A stretch of DNA of 64,000 nt from Streptomyces althioticus (GTDB lineage Bacteria; Actinomycetota; Actinomycetes; Streptomycetales; Streptomycetaceae), in NCBI GenBank assembly GCA_014649355.1, contig BMSW01000002.1, positions 496,001 to 560,000 of the forward strand, given 5' to 3'. The first letter of the stretch is position 1. Each line of letters starts with the position of its first letter. A program made the position numbers and the translations under genes. The notes under the pieces were generated by a model that saw nothing but the letters and a program-made list of their open reading frames with translations, searched no databases and was not told where the DNA came from. This document shows positions 9,767-17,810 of this stretch, piece after piece.

Positions 9767-10978
9767 ATGACGTCATTGATCAAGGATCCGCTGTTGTGGA
9801 TCCTGCTGGTGGTGCTCGCCGCTGCGGTCCTCGCAGTGTCGCGGGCCCGGAGAACCAATCTGGCGCTCCGAAGAACGAGGAAGGATCTGGAGGCGGGCCT
9901 GGGCCAGGCCCAGGGACGGATCGGGCAACTGGAAGCCCACATCGACACGCTGGGCACCCGGCACCGGGGTGAGCTGGCCGATGTGCGGGCGGACGCCGAG
10001 TCGGCGACCAAGGCCGTGCTCAAATCGGCCATGGGCACGCTCCAGTCGCTCGCCGAGGAGCAGCAACTGCTCCTGGACCAACTGCTGAAGAAGTACGGCA
10101 ACGACAGCGAGGTGCTGGCCGACCTGATGTCGGTCGACCACACCGGCAGCCAGTTCGGCCGCCGGGCCAAGGGCATCTCGGTGCTGTGCGGCGGCTGGCT
10201 GGGCCGCCGTGACGGGGCGGCGACCGTCTACGACGTCGCCCGCAGCGCCCAGGGCCGCATCAAGGACTTCAACCGGGTCGCCATCCACGCCCAGGTCAGC
10301 GTCGCCGTGGCCGGCAAGGCGGTCGAGCCGGTGGCCGTGGTGCTGGCGGAGCTGCTGGACAACGCCACGACCTACAGCGCGCCGGGCACCCCGGTGGAGG
10401 TCAACATCCAGGCCGTGCCCACGGGTGTGGTCTTCATCGTGGACGACGCCGGCCTCGGCATGGACCAGGAGACCAAGGACCGTGCGGCGACCCTGCTGTC
10501 CGCGGACGGCCCGGTCGACATCACCGGTCTCGGCGACCCGCCCCGGTTCGGCTTCGCGGTGTGCGGCATGCTCGCGAACCGTTACGGCTTCCACGTCTCC
10601 GTCGGCTCGGTCTCCCCGTACGGCGGTGTGCGCGCGGTGATCCGGGTGCCTGAGAGCCTCCTGTCGGCCGACGTGATCGCGCCCGCCGAGCCGGAGCAGG
10701 AGCCCGCCGATGAGGGGCAGGAGGAGACTCCGCAGCGCCTGGCGCCGGTGCCCGTGGGCCCGTCGCGCGTGGTGGGCACGACGTCCGGCGGGCTGCCCAA
10801 GCGGCGGCGCCGCCAGGGCCCCATCGCGGTGGTGCCGCCCCCGCAGGAGACGGCCGCCCTCGACGAGGAGACCTCCGAGTCGTCCGGCGAGGTCACCGCG
10901 TCGCGCCTCGGGGCGTTCGCACGCGGCACCCAGCTCGGACGGACCACGAACACCACGGAAGGACCTGACCACCAGTGA
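9767..10978 (+). CDS. cvnA: Conservon sensor kinase-like protein CvnA
   Basis: First gene of a Streptomyces conservon. A single N-terminal membrane helix (residues 8-24) is followed by a coiled linker and a histidine-kinase-like region: DHTGSQFGRR at 124-133 with candidate phospho-acceptor H125, N-box LAELLDNATTYSAP with N199, and a G1-type VDDAGLGM. Unlike long conservon kinases there is no extracellular sensor domain, and the 403-residue protein is at the short end. The C-terminal ~80 residues are acidic/basic and disordered-looking. The chosen ATG follows GAAGAGAG; an alternative ATG lies 7 codons upstream. It should transmit a membrane signal to CvnB-D. Confidence 0.88.
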   Translation: MTSLIKDPLLWILLVVLAAAVLAVSRARRTNLALRRTRKDLEAGLGQAQGRIGQLEAHIDTLGTRHRGELADVRADAESATKAVLKSAMGTLQSLAEEQQLLLDQLLKKYGNDSEVLADLMSVDHTGSQFGRRAKGISVLCGGWLGRRDGAATVYDVARSAQGRIKDFNRVAIHAQVSVAVAGKAVEPVAVVLAELLDNATTYSAPGTPVEVNIQAVPTGVVFIVDDAGLGMDQETKDRAATLLSADGPVDITGLGDPPRFGFAVCGMLANRYGFHVSVGSVSPYGGVRAVIRVPESLLSADVIAPAEPEQEPADEGQEETPQRLAPVPVGPSRVVGTTSGGLPKRRRRQGPIAVVPPPQETAALDEETSESSGEVTASRLGAFARGTQLGRTTNTTEGPDHQ

Positions 10979-11373
10979 AGACCGACCTGTCGTGGGTGCT
11001 GAACGACGTGCTCGAGGTGCGCGGCGCCCGCCACGCCATCCTCGTCTCGGGCGACGGCCTGCTGCTCCAGCGTTCGGACGACATCTCGCGCGACGACGCG
11101 GAGACCAACGCGGCCGCGATGAGCTCCATGCAGTCGCTGAGCCGGGCGGTCGCCGGTTTCGTCGGCGCCGGTCACGGCATCTGGAAGCAGACGCTGCTGG
11201 AGTACGACGGCGGCTGGATCTTCCTCATCGCGGCCGGGCAGGGCTCCTACCTGGCGGTCTCGGCGGCGGTGGACGTCGACATGGAGGCCATGTCGTTCCG
11301 CATGCAGAAGACGGTGACCGCGCTGAACAAGGCCATGAGCGTGGCTCCCCGCTCCGACAACGGTGTCGGCTGA
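10975..11373 (+). CDS. cvnB: Conservon roadblock/LC7 protein CvnB
   Basis: A 132-residue roadblock/LC7 domain protein (residues 5-100, with the ARHAILVSGDGLLLQ strand and SSMQSLSRAVAGFV helix). Such proteins bind and regulate small Ras-like GTPases, here presumably CvnD. The GTG start overlaps the cvnA stop (GTGA), indicating translational coupling. Length and sequence fit all known CvnB proteins. Confidence 0.92.
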   Translation: MKTDLSWVLNDVLEVRGARHAILVSGDGLLLQRSDDISRDDAETNAAAMSSMQSLSRAVAGFVGAGHGIWKQTLLEYDGGWIFLIAAGQGSYLAVSAAVDVDMEAMSFRMQKTVTALNKAMSVAPRSDNGVG

Positions 11374-11747
11374 TGACGGGTCCCGCCGAGGAAGCCCCCG
11401 TCACCAGTGACTTCGTCCGCTCCTACGTCATCACCGGCGGCCGGAGCCTGCCGTCCTCGGACGAACTGGCGCTGCACACCCTCGTCACGCTGGCCCCCGA
11501 CCGGACGCCGCCGCTCGGGGCCGGCCCCGAGGTGAGGGCGATCTGGGAGCTGTGCTCGGGCGGCTACCTGTCGGTCGCCGAGGTGGCCGGCCACCTCGGC
11601 CTCCCGGTCGGGGTGGCCCGGCTGCTGCTCACCGATTTATCGGAACAGGGGCATCTGCTCCGCCGGGCCGAGCCGCCCCGGGCCCAGAACGTTGACAGAG
11701 CGACCCTCGAGAAGGTTCTGAATGGACTCCAATCCCTCATCGGCTGA
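11373..11747 (+). CDS. cvnC: Conservon DUF742 protein CvnC, with a TTA codon
   Basis: A 124-residue DUF742 protein with the usual arrangement: SDFVRSYVITGGRS near the N-terminus and a winged-helix-like second half (GGYLSVAEVAGHLGLPVGVARLLLTDLSEQGHLL). Its exact job in the conservon complex is unknown. The ATG overlaps the cvnB stop (TGATG). Codon 89 (11637-11639) is TTA, the leucine codon read only by the bldA tRNA, so this gene, and by coupling cvnD downstream, may be made only when bldA tRNA is mature. No other TTA was found in the seven-gene unit. Confidence 0.92.
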   Translation: MTGPAEEAPVTSDFVRSYVITGGRSLPSSDELALHTLVTLAPDRTPPLGAGPEVRAIWELCSGGYLSVAEVAGHLGLPVGVARLLLTDLSEQGHLLRRAEPPRAQNVDRATLEKVLNGLQSLIG

Positions 11748-12324
11748 GACGGCCCAGAAGTCCATCTACGTCTCCAGCGCGGTGACCAACGCCGCAAAGA
11801 TCCTCGTCGTCGGGCACTTCGCCGTGGGCAAGACGACCTTCATCGGCTCGCTCTCGGAGATCACGCCGCTGCGCACCGAGGAGAAGATGACCCAGGCGTC
11901 GGCGCACGTCGACGACCTCAGGGGCGTCACCGGCAAGACCACCACCACGGTCGCCCTGGACTTCGGCCGTCTCACCCTCAGCGACGACCTGGTGCTGTAC
12001 CTGTTCGGCACGCCGGGACAGCAGCGGTTCATGCAGCTGTGGGAGGACATGGCGCGCGGGGCGCTGGGGGCACTGCTGCTGGTCGACCCGGCGCGGCTGG
12101 AGGAGACCTTCCCGGTCATCGACCTCATCGAGGGGTACGGCCTGGAGTACGCCATCGCCGTCAACTGCTTCGACTCCGCCCCCGTGTACGAGGAGGCGGA
12201 GGTGCGCGAGGCGCTCGACCTGCTGCCGGACACCCCGGTCGTCCACTGCGACGCCCGGGACCAGCAGTCGTCCGCGAAGGCGCTGATCGCGCTGGTGCGG
12301 CACCTGCTCGACCGCACGTCCTGA
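11722..12324 (+). CDS. cvnD: Conservon Ras-like GTPase CvnD
   Basis: A 200-residue small GTP-binding protein of the MglA/CvnD group. Walker A is GHFAVGKTT (31-39), the switch II motif is LFGTPGQQRF (G96-G99; glycine in place of the usual Asp is normal for CvnD proteins), and NCFDS stands in for NKxD. It is expected to cycle between GTP and GDP and to be controlled by CvnA-C. It overlaps cvnC by 26 bp, so expression is tightly coupled and dependent on read-through of the cvnC TTA codon. Confidence 0.93.
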   Translation: MDSNPSSAETAQKSIYVSSAVTNAAKILVVGHFAVGKTTFIGSLSEITPLRTEEKMTQASAHVDDLRGVTGKTTTTVALDFGRLTLSDDLVLYLFGTPGQQRFMQLWEDMARGALGALLLVDPARLEETFPVIDLIEGYGLEYAIAVNCFDSAPVYEEAEVREALDLLPDTPVVHCDARDQQSSAKALIALVRHLLDRTS

Positions 12325-12340
12325 CCTCCTCGCGTCCGCC

Positions 12341-12367
12341 GGGGGCCGGGGGACCTTCCCGGCCCCC
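12341..12367 (+). terminator. Intra-operon hairpin between cvnD and P450 gene
   Basis: GGGGGCCGGG (12341-12350) pairs perfectly with CCCGGCCCCC (12358-12367) over a 7-nt loop. It lies in the only substantial gap between cvnD and the first P450 gene, so it could terminate part of the transcripts or stabilise the upstream message. Confidence 0.55.
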
Positions 12368-12402
12368 GGCCCCCCGTTCCTCGGTTCACTAAGGAAGACT
12401 TC

Positions 12403-13752
12403 ATGGAAGCTCATTCCCCGTCCGCGTCGGGTGCGGGCAGATGCCCCATGCACGACGCCGGTTTCGCCACCGACCCGCACCAGGTCTACGACCGGCTGCG
12501 GGAGCACGCCCCGGCCGGTCCGGTGGAGCTCGCCCCCGGTGTGGACGCCACGCTGGTCGTCGGGCACGAGATGGCGTTGCGGGTGCTGCAGAACACGGAG
12601 CTGTTCGCCCGTGACGCCCGCCGCTGGAAGGACCTGAACGAGGGGCGCATAGCCCTGGACAACCCGGTGCTGCCGATGATGGCGTACCGGCCGAGCTGTC
12701 TGTTCACCGACGGCGCGGTGCACCTGCGACTGCGCAAGGCCGTGGTGGACAGTCTGGCGCGGCTGAACACCACGCGGATCCGGCGTGACGTGGAGCCGAT
12801 CGCCGACTACCTGATCGACAGGTTCAGCGAGCGGGGCCGGGCCGACCTGCTGGGCGACTACGCCAAACTGCTTCCGCTGCTGCTGTTCAACAAGCTGTTC
12901 GGCTGCCCGGCGGAGATCGGCGACACCGTCACCGCGACCGTGTCGGCGATTTTCGACGGCAAGGACGCGGTGCGCGCCAACGAGGAACTGACCGCGTCCC
13001 TCATGGAGTTGATCGCACTCAAGCGCCGTGTGCCGGACGACGACGTCACCTCGTGGCTGATCCAGCACCCCGCCGGGCTGACCGACGAGGAGCTCAAGGA
13101 CCAGCTGGTGCTGCTGATGGGCGCCGGCATCGAGCCGGAGCGCAACCTGATCGGCAGTTCGCTGATGCTGCTGCTGTCCGGGGCGGGCGTCCGGGAGAGC
13201 GGCATGCTGATCGAGGAGGCGATGGACCACGTGCTGTGGAACCAGACGCCGATCGCCAACTACGCGGCCCACTACCCGGTGCGGGACGTGGACCTCGGCG
13301 GCCATGTGGCCGAGGCGAACACCCCGGTCGTCATCTCCTTCGCGGGCGCCAACGCCGACCCGGCGCTGGAGGAGGCCCGCCGCGCCCACAGCAGGGGCGC
13401 CCATCTGGCGTGGGGCGCGGGCCCGCACGCCTGCCCGGCGAAGGACCCGGCGCAGGTCATCGCGACCACCGCGATCGAGCGGCTGCTGAACGCCCTGCCC
13501 GATCTGGAGCTCGCGGTGCCCGAGAAGGAACTGGAGTGGCGGCCCGGGCCCTTCCACCGCGCCCTGGTGTCCCTGCCCGTGACGTTCAGCCCCACGCCGG
13601 CCACCCGCACGGCCACCGCCATGCGCGAGCGGGTCGCCGCGTTGCCCGAGGCGGAGCGGCCGGTGTCCGTCCCGTCGTCCCAGTCGGCCCGTCAGGCCCC
13701 GGCACGCAGGAAGGGATTCTGGAGCAGTTTCCTGGACGTCTTCCGTGTCTGA
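12403..13752 (+). CDS. Atypical cytochrome P450 lacking ExxR (CYP157-like)
   Basis: A 449-residue P450-fold protein in the conservon P450 position (often called cvnE). Several near-invariant residues are altered. The K-helix that should read ExxR is EEAMDHVLWNQTP (271-283), with D275-H-V-L-W279 matching the EQSLW-type motif reported for CYP157. The haem loop is WGAGPHACPA (337-346): Cys344 is kept, but Phe is Trp and the following Gly is Pro-Ala. The I-helix AGxET is GAGIEPERN, lacking the Thr. The frame is intact with a good AAGGAAG site, so this is not decay. It may bind haem without normal oxygen chemistry, or act as a partner of the next P450. Confidence 0.85.
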   Translation: MEAHSPSASGAGRCPMHDAGFATDPHQVYDRLREHAPAGPVELAPGVDATLVVGHEMALRVLQNTELFARDARRWKDLNEGRIALDNPVLPMMAYRPSCLFTDGAVHLRLRKAVVDSLARLNTTRIRRDVEPIADYLIDRFSERGRADLLGDYAKLLPLLLFNKLFGCPAEIGDTVTATVSAIFDGKDAVRANEELTASLMELIALKRRVPDDDVTSWLIQHPAGLTDEELKDQLVLLMGAGIEPERNLIGSSLMLLLSGAGVRESGMLIEEAMDHVLWNQTPIANYAAHYPVRDVDLGGHVAEANTPVVISFAGANADPALEEARRAHSRGAHLAWGAGPHACPAKDPAQVIATTAIERLLNALPDLELAVPEKELEWRPGPFHRALVSLPVTFSPTPATRTATAMRERVAALPEAERPVSVPSSQSARQAPARRKGFWSSFLDVFRV

Positions 13753-13888
13753 GACAACCGCGGGTGAAGGAACGGCAGTTGGCAAGGGCCTGGCATGTGA
13801 CAGGTGCAACACTCAACGACACATGACATCCATAGTCGGAAGGGTAGGTTCCGGCGGTAACGGTAGCGTCCAGCCGAAGGAGCACCAC

Positions 13889-15157
13889 GTGACCGCCGTT
13901 GGCGACATAAGCGGCCCCGCCATCAGTGACCGCCGAGCCGTCGTTTCCCTTCTCCGTCACCTTCGTTCGCCGGAGGGGCAGGCCGACCCCCTGCCCGTCT
14001 GGGAAGGGCTGCGCTCCATGGGGGACGTGGTGCGCGCCCCCTGGGGCGCCTACTTCGTCACCTCGTTCGAGGCGTGCAGCCAGGTCCTGCGGTCCAGGAA
14101 CTGGCTGGTGCCGGACTTCGCCTGGCAGGAGCGCCAGCCCGACCCGCGCCGCTGGCAGGAGCTCGCCACCCAGGAGCTCACCGGCACCCTGTCCCGTATC
14201 AACGCGCCGTCGCACACCTGCCAGCGCCGCGCGCTCGGCAACCCCTTCGACCGCACCACCCTGGAGGGCCTGCGTCCGGCGATCGCACACATCGTCACCG
14301 GACTGCTGGACGACCTGGAGGAGCGTCTGCGCGCCGACGGTGAGGCCGACTTCGTGGAGACGGTCGCCGAACTGCTCCCCGTCCGCACGGTCGGTGAGTG
14401 GCTGGGCATCCCCGAGGAGCACCACGCGTACATCCTGGACTTCGCCCACCGGCAGGCGTACGCGCAGGAACTCTTCCCCAGCAAGGAGCAGTTGGCGCAG
14501 GCGGGGAAGGCCACGCTGGAGATGCGGGCCTTCTTCGGCGAGCTGATCCGGGAGCGGCGGGCACGCCCTGGCAACGATGTCCTCACCGGCTGGATCCACC
14601 ACTGGGACGCCCATTACGGCGACGACCCGGAGGCCGCGGCGCGGGTGATCTACCACCTGACCATGTTCATCACCATCGCCTCGCTCGAGACCAGTGCGGT
14701 GCTGCTGACCAACGCGGTGCGCTTCGCGACGGAGGAACCCGCCCGCGCGGAGTGGCTGCGGGCGCACCCCGAGCACATCGACGACCTGATCGAGGAGACG
14801 CTGCGCTACGACCCGCCGGTGTGGCTCAACTCCCATGTGGCGGCCGACGACACGATCCTGGCCGGCACCCCGCTCGCCAAGGACACCACCGTGCACATCC
14901 TGTACGGGGCGGCGGCCCACGACCCGCGGCGCAACCCGGACCCGCACGTCTTCGACATCCTGCGCGACGGCGGCCACATCACGTTCGGCAGCGGTCCGCA
15001 CTACTGCCTCGGCGCTCCCCTCGCCCGGTTCGAGGCGCGGGAGGCGATCGCCCGGATCCTGGAACGCTTCCCCACGCTCCGCCCGGCCGGGCCGCCCTCC
15101 TACGACAACTCACGTCTCGTCTTCCGCCGCATCACGTCCCTGAAGGTGACCGTATGA
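13889..15157 (+). CDS. Canonical cytochrome P450
   Basis: A 422-residue soluble bacterial P450 with all key motifs: I-helix ITIASLETS, K-helix ExxR (EETLRYDPP) and haem loop FGSGPHYCLG with the Cys thiolate ligand. It should be a monooxygenase fed by ferredoxin and ferredoxin reductase encoded elsewhere. The GTG at 13889 follows GAAGGAG at 6 bp and is preferred to an in-frame ATG 48 codons upstream that overlaps the previous gene. It overlaps the crotonase gene by ATGA. Substrate unknown. Pairing of an atypical and a normal P450 behind cvnABCD recurs in Streptomyces. Confidence 0.92.
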   Translation: MTAVGDISGPAISDRRAVVSLLRHLRSPEGQADPLPVWEGLRSMGDVVRAPWGAYFVTSFEACSQVLRSRNWLVPDFAWQERQPDPRRWQELATQELTGTLSRINAPSHTCQRRALGNPFDRTTLEGLRPAIAHIVTGLLDDLEERLRADGEADFVETVAELLPVRTVGEWLGIPEEHHAYILDFAHRQAYAQELFPSKEQLAQAGKATLEMRAFFGELIRERRARPGNDVLTGWIHHWDAHYGDDPEAAARVIYHLTMFITIASLETSAVLLTNAVRFATEEPARAEWLRAHPEHIDDLIEETLRYDPPVWLNSHVAADDTILAGTPLAKDTTVHILYGAAAHDPRRNPDPHVFDILRDGGHITFGSGPHYCLGAPLARFEAREAIARILERFPTLRPAGPPSYDNSRLVFRRITSLKVTV

Positions 15158-15945
15158 CCGCATCGCCCCTCGCCGAACTGCCCGCCGAGCAGGTGCTCAA
15201 GACCGTCCGCACCTACCGGCAGGGGCCCCTGCTCACCGTCGAGCTGCACCTTCCCGGGGAGGGGAACGCGGTCGGCGACGCCATGCTGGACGACCTCCTC
15301 ACCGTCCTGGACGACCAGGACCCGGGTGTGCGGGTGCTGGTGCTGTCGGCGGCGGGGGACGCCTTCTGCCTGGGCGGCGACCGGCGCGAGTTCCCGCAGC
15401 ACCTGGACGCCGACCCCACCGGTGACGGCATCCGCGTCTCCGGGAAGAAGGCGCTGCGGGTGTGCGAGGCCCTCACCGCCAACCCCGCCGTCACCATCGC
15501 CCGGGTCCAGGGCAGGGCGGTCGGCGCGGGCGTGGGTCTGCTGCTCGCCTGCGACCTCCGGGTGGGTGTGGACACGGCCACGTTCCGGCTGCCCGAGCTG
15601 GCCCTGGGGGTGCCGCCCGCGTGGGGCGGGCTGCTCCCCCGGCTGATCAGCGAGGTGGGGGTGGCGCGGGTGCGGGAGCTGATCCTCACCGCGCGGGTCT
15701 TCGACGCCCAGGAGGCCCTGGGCCTGTCGGTGCTGCACAAGGTGGTGCCGGCGGACGCGCTCGACGACGCGGTCATGGCGTGGGCGAAGCCCGTGCTGCG
15801 GCGTCCGGCGTCGGCGGTGCGGGTCACCAAGGCGATGCTCAACGCCCTCGCCTCCCCGACCCGGCTCGCCGACGTCTCGCAGTTCGACCCCGAGCTGCTG
15901 ACGGCGGTACTCACCGGACAGCGCGCTGCGGGCACCGCCCGCTGA
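15154..15945 (+). CDS. Enoyl-CoA hydratase/isomerase family (crotonase) protein
   Basis: A 263-residue crotonase-fold protein translationally coupled to the second P450 (ATGA overlap). The oxyanion-hole segments are visible (GDAFCLGGDRREF and GRAVGAGVGLLLACD). Of the two catalytic glutamates of true hydratases, the one in PELALG (equivalent to rat Glu164) is present, but the one in the GGGCELA position (Glu144) is Gly here. That pattern fits isomerase, decarboxylase or hydrolase branches better than a beta-oxidation hydratase. Position suggests it processes the substrate or product of the P450 pair. Confidence 0.85.
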   Translation: MTASPLAELPAEQVLKTVRTYRQGPLLTVELHLPGEGNAVGDAMLDDLLTVLDDQDPGVRVLVLSAAGDAFCLGGDRREFPQHLDADPTGDGIRVSGKKALRVCEALTANPAVTIARVQGRAVGAGVGLLLACDLRVGVDTATFRLPELALGVPPAWGGLLPRLISEVGVARVRELILTARVFDAQEALGLSVLHKVVPADALDDAVMAWAKPVLRRPASAVRVTKAMLNALASPTRLADVSQFDPELLTAVLTGQRAAGTAR

Positions 15946-15961
15946 CCCGGTGACGCGGGGA

Positions 15962-15990
15962 CGGCGGCACCCGGTCCGCGGGTGCCGCCG
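15962..15990 (+). terminator. Terminator of conservon-P450 operon
   Basis: Perfect 12-bp stem (CGGCGGCACCCG at 15962-15973, complement at 15979-15990) with a 5-nt loop, 16 bp past the crotonase stop. It marks the end of the seven-gene unit. Confidence 0.85.
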
Positions 15991-16054
15991 CAGCCGTACC
16001 CGGCCGCGGAAAAGCCGTTGCGCCGGGCGCGCCGCCACCCGACGCTTGGTGCCC

Positions 16055-16981
16055 ATGCCCACCTCGACACGGCCGGCGACCCCGGCCGACGCCGTCGCCG
16101 TCACCGCCCTGATGAACCGGGTCGACGAGCTGGAGATCGGCCGGCCCGAGACCGATCTGCACACCGTGCTCGCCGACCTGGAGCACCCCGACACCGACCT
16201 GGAGCGGGACTCCTGGCTGGTGCTGGACGGAGAACGGCTGCTGGCCTACGGCCTGTTGTGGGACCCGTCCGGCGGTGAGCGCATCGACGTGGACCTCTAC
16301 GCGCTGCCCTCCCACCGCGCGGAGACGGAACTGATCCTCGCGGCCATGGAGGCCAGGGCACTGGAGAAGGCCCGGGTGAACGGGGCCGCACGGGCCGTCG
16401 TGCATCTGCATCTCAACGCGACGCCCACGCTCGACACCGGGCTGCTCAAGGAGCGGGGCTGGCGGACCGTCCGCCGCTACCACGTGCTGCACCGCCCCCT
16501 CGACGCCACGCGGGACCCGCTGCCGGAGCCCCCCGCCGGCGTCCGCGTGCGCGGCTGCACCACGGAGGCCGACCGGATGCGGGTGCACGCCCTCCACCAG
16601 GAGTCGTTCGCCGGGCACTTCGACTTCCAGCCGCGCCCCTACGAGACGTGGCTGCACGACCTCGGCGCCCGGCAGATCGACTGGAACCTGGTGTGGATCG
16701 TCACCGCCGACGGTCTGGGCGACTGCGGTTTCCTGATCGCGCGTGACGACCGCGAGGCCATGGGGTGGATCCGCAGCATCGGTCTCCTGCCCGCCGCCCG
16801 CGGCCGGGGCCTCGCCGGTTTCCTGCTGAGGCACGCGTTCGGCGTCTTCGCCGCCCGCGGCCGGGACACGGTGGGGCTCGGCGTCGACACACGCAACGCG
16901 ACCGGGGCGCCCCGCCTGTACGAGCGGCACGGGCTCGGCCTCCACTACGCGGTGGACACCTGGGAGACGGTGGTCGGGTGA
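16055..16981 (+). CDS. Double-GNAT-domain N-acetyltransferase
   Basis: A 308-residue protein with two GNAT folds, the arrangement of mycothiol synthase. The C-terminal half is the better-preserved domain, with the acetyl-CoA pyrophosphate loop at LLPAARGRGLAGFLL (R-G-R-G-L-A, about residues 247-261) and a following NATGAPRLYERHGL segment. The N-terminal half is divergent. The substrate is unknown; mycothiol synthase itself cannot be claimed. ATG at 16055 was chosen because the reading upstream runs through the preceding hairpin. It converges on the SDR gene. Confidence 0.8.
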   Translation: MPTSTRPATPADAVAVTALMNRVDELEIGRPETDLHTVLADLEHPDTDLERDSWLVLDGERLLAYGLLWDPSGGERIDVDLYALPSHRAETELILAAMEARALEKARVNGAARAVVHLHLNATPTLDTGLLKERGWRTVRRYHVLHRPLDATRDPLPEPPAGVRVRGCTTEADRMRVHALHQESFAGHFDFQPRPYETWLHDLGARQIDWNLVWIVTADGLGDCGFLIARDDREAMGWIRSIGLLPAARGRGLAGFLLRHAFGVFAARGRDTVGLGVDTRNATGAPRLYERHGLGLHYAVDTWETVVG

Positions 16982-17001
16982 CCGTCGGCCGGTGAGACCG
17001 G

Positions 17002-17694
17002 TCAGGCCACCGCGAGCCCCTCGACGGGGCCGGACAGCGCGGCCTTGAAGTGCCGGGTCACCTCGTCGGCGAGCACCTCGCTGTCACCCTTGAGGAGCGC
17101 CTCCACCACCTGGGCGGCCACGTCACGCGGGTCGTTCTTCGGCACGTCCAGGGCCCGCACCATGTCGGTGTCGGTGTAGCCGAGGTGGACGCCGACGACC
17201 TGGGTGCCCTGGTTCGCGAGCTCGTGACGCAGGGAGTTGGTGAGCGACCACAGGGCCGCCTTGCTCACGCCGTACGCGCCCGTGCCGGAGGCCCACGACA
17301 GCACCGAGTGCACGTTCACCACCGCTCCCCCGCCCCTGCGGGCGAGCACCGGGGCGAAGGCCTGGGTCACGCGCAGCGCGCCCAGGACGTTGACGTCGAG
17401 GAGGTGCGCGACCTCGGCGACGTCGTTGCCCAGCAGGCCGTTGGGGATGGTCGCGCCGGCGTTGTTGACCACGATGTCCACGTCCGGCACCTGCTCCGCC
17501 AGCCGGGCCACGGACGCGTCGTCGCTCACCTCCAGGGCCAGCGGCACCAGACGCGGGTCCGTCTCCGGCTCGGGGCGGCGGGCGGTGACGTACACCGTCT
17601 CGGCGCCCGCCTCCAGCAGCGCGGCGGCGAAGGCCTTGCCCAGTCCTCGCTGCCCGCCGGTCACCAGCACCCGGGCTCCCTTGATCTCGGTCAT
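17002..17694 (-). CDS. Short-chain dehydrogenase/reductase
   Basis: A 230-residue classical SDR. The cofactor motif TGGQRGLG is at 12-19, NNAG at 77-80, and the catalytic Ser130, Tyr141 and Lys145 (YGVSK) follow. TARR after beta-strand 2 favours NADP(H). Substrate unknown. It is divergent from the CGNR regulator across 109 bp carrying repeated CTTATGTCAT boxes, so it is probably the target of that regulator. Confidence 0.88.
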   Translation of the reverse strand: MTEIKGARVLVTGGQRGLGKAFAAALLEAGAETVYVTARRPEPETDPRLVPLALEVSDDASVARLAEQVPDVDIVVNNAGATIPNGLLGNDVAEVAHLLDVNVLGALRVTQAFAPVLARRGGGAVVNVHSVLSWASGTGAYGVSKAALWSLTNSLRHELANQGTQVVGVHLGYTDTDMVRALDVPKNDPRDVAAQVVEALLKGDSEVLADEVTRHFKAALSGPVEGLAVA

Positions 17695-17750
17695 GATCCC
17701 TGCTCCTCGTTCATGGGCGACATCGCCGCGACGTAGGTAAAAGCGTTTTG

Positions 17751-17810
17751 CTTATGTCATCAGAGTGCGCCGGGATCGCGACAGAGTCAAGTACGATTGA
17801 CTTATGTCAT
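17751..17810. promoter_or_regulatory. Direct repeats, palindrome and leaderless promoter in SDR-CGNR gap
   Basis: CTTATGTCAT occurs at 17751-17760 and 17801-17810, exactly 50 bp apart; the second copy covers the CGNR start codon. Between them AGTCAAGTACGATTGACT (17785-17802) is an inverted repeat with 6-bp arms. TACGAT at 17792-17797 is placed so that transcription would begin at or next to the ATG (17804), implying a leaderless mRNA. Binding of the CGNR protein here would control both divergent genes. Confidence 0.5.

Noticed and set aside
9612..9770. 52-codon frame overlapping the cvnA start by ATGA
   Set aside because: It lacks a convincing ribosome site and recognisable features; possible leader peptide but not supported enough to list.
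13745..13888. ATG start for the second P450 overlapping the first P450 gene
   Set aside because: The extra 48 residues do not resemble a P450 N-terminus and the GTG at 13889 follows a clear GAAGGAG.
16055..16981. Calling the double-GNAT protein mycothiol synthase (mshD)
   Set aside because: The two-domain layout fits, but the N-terminal half is too divergent and there is no mycothiol gene context.
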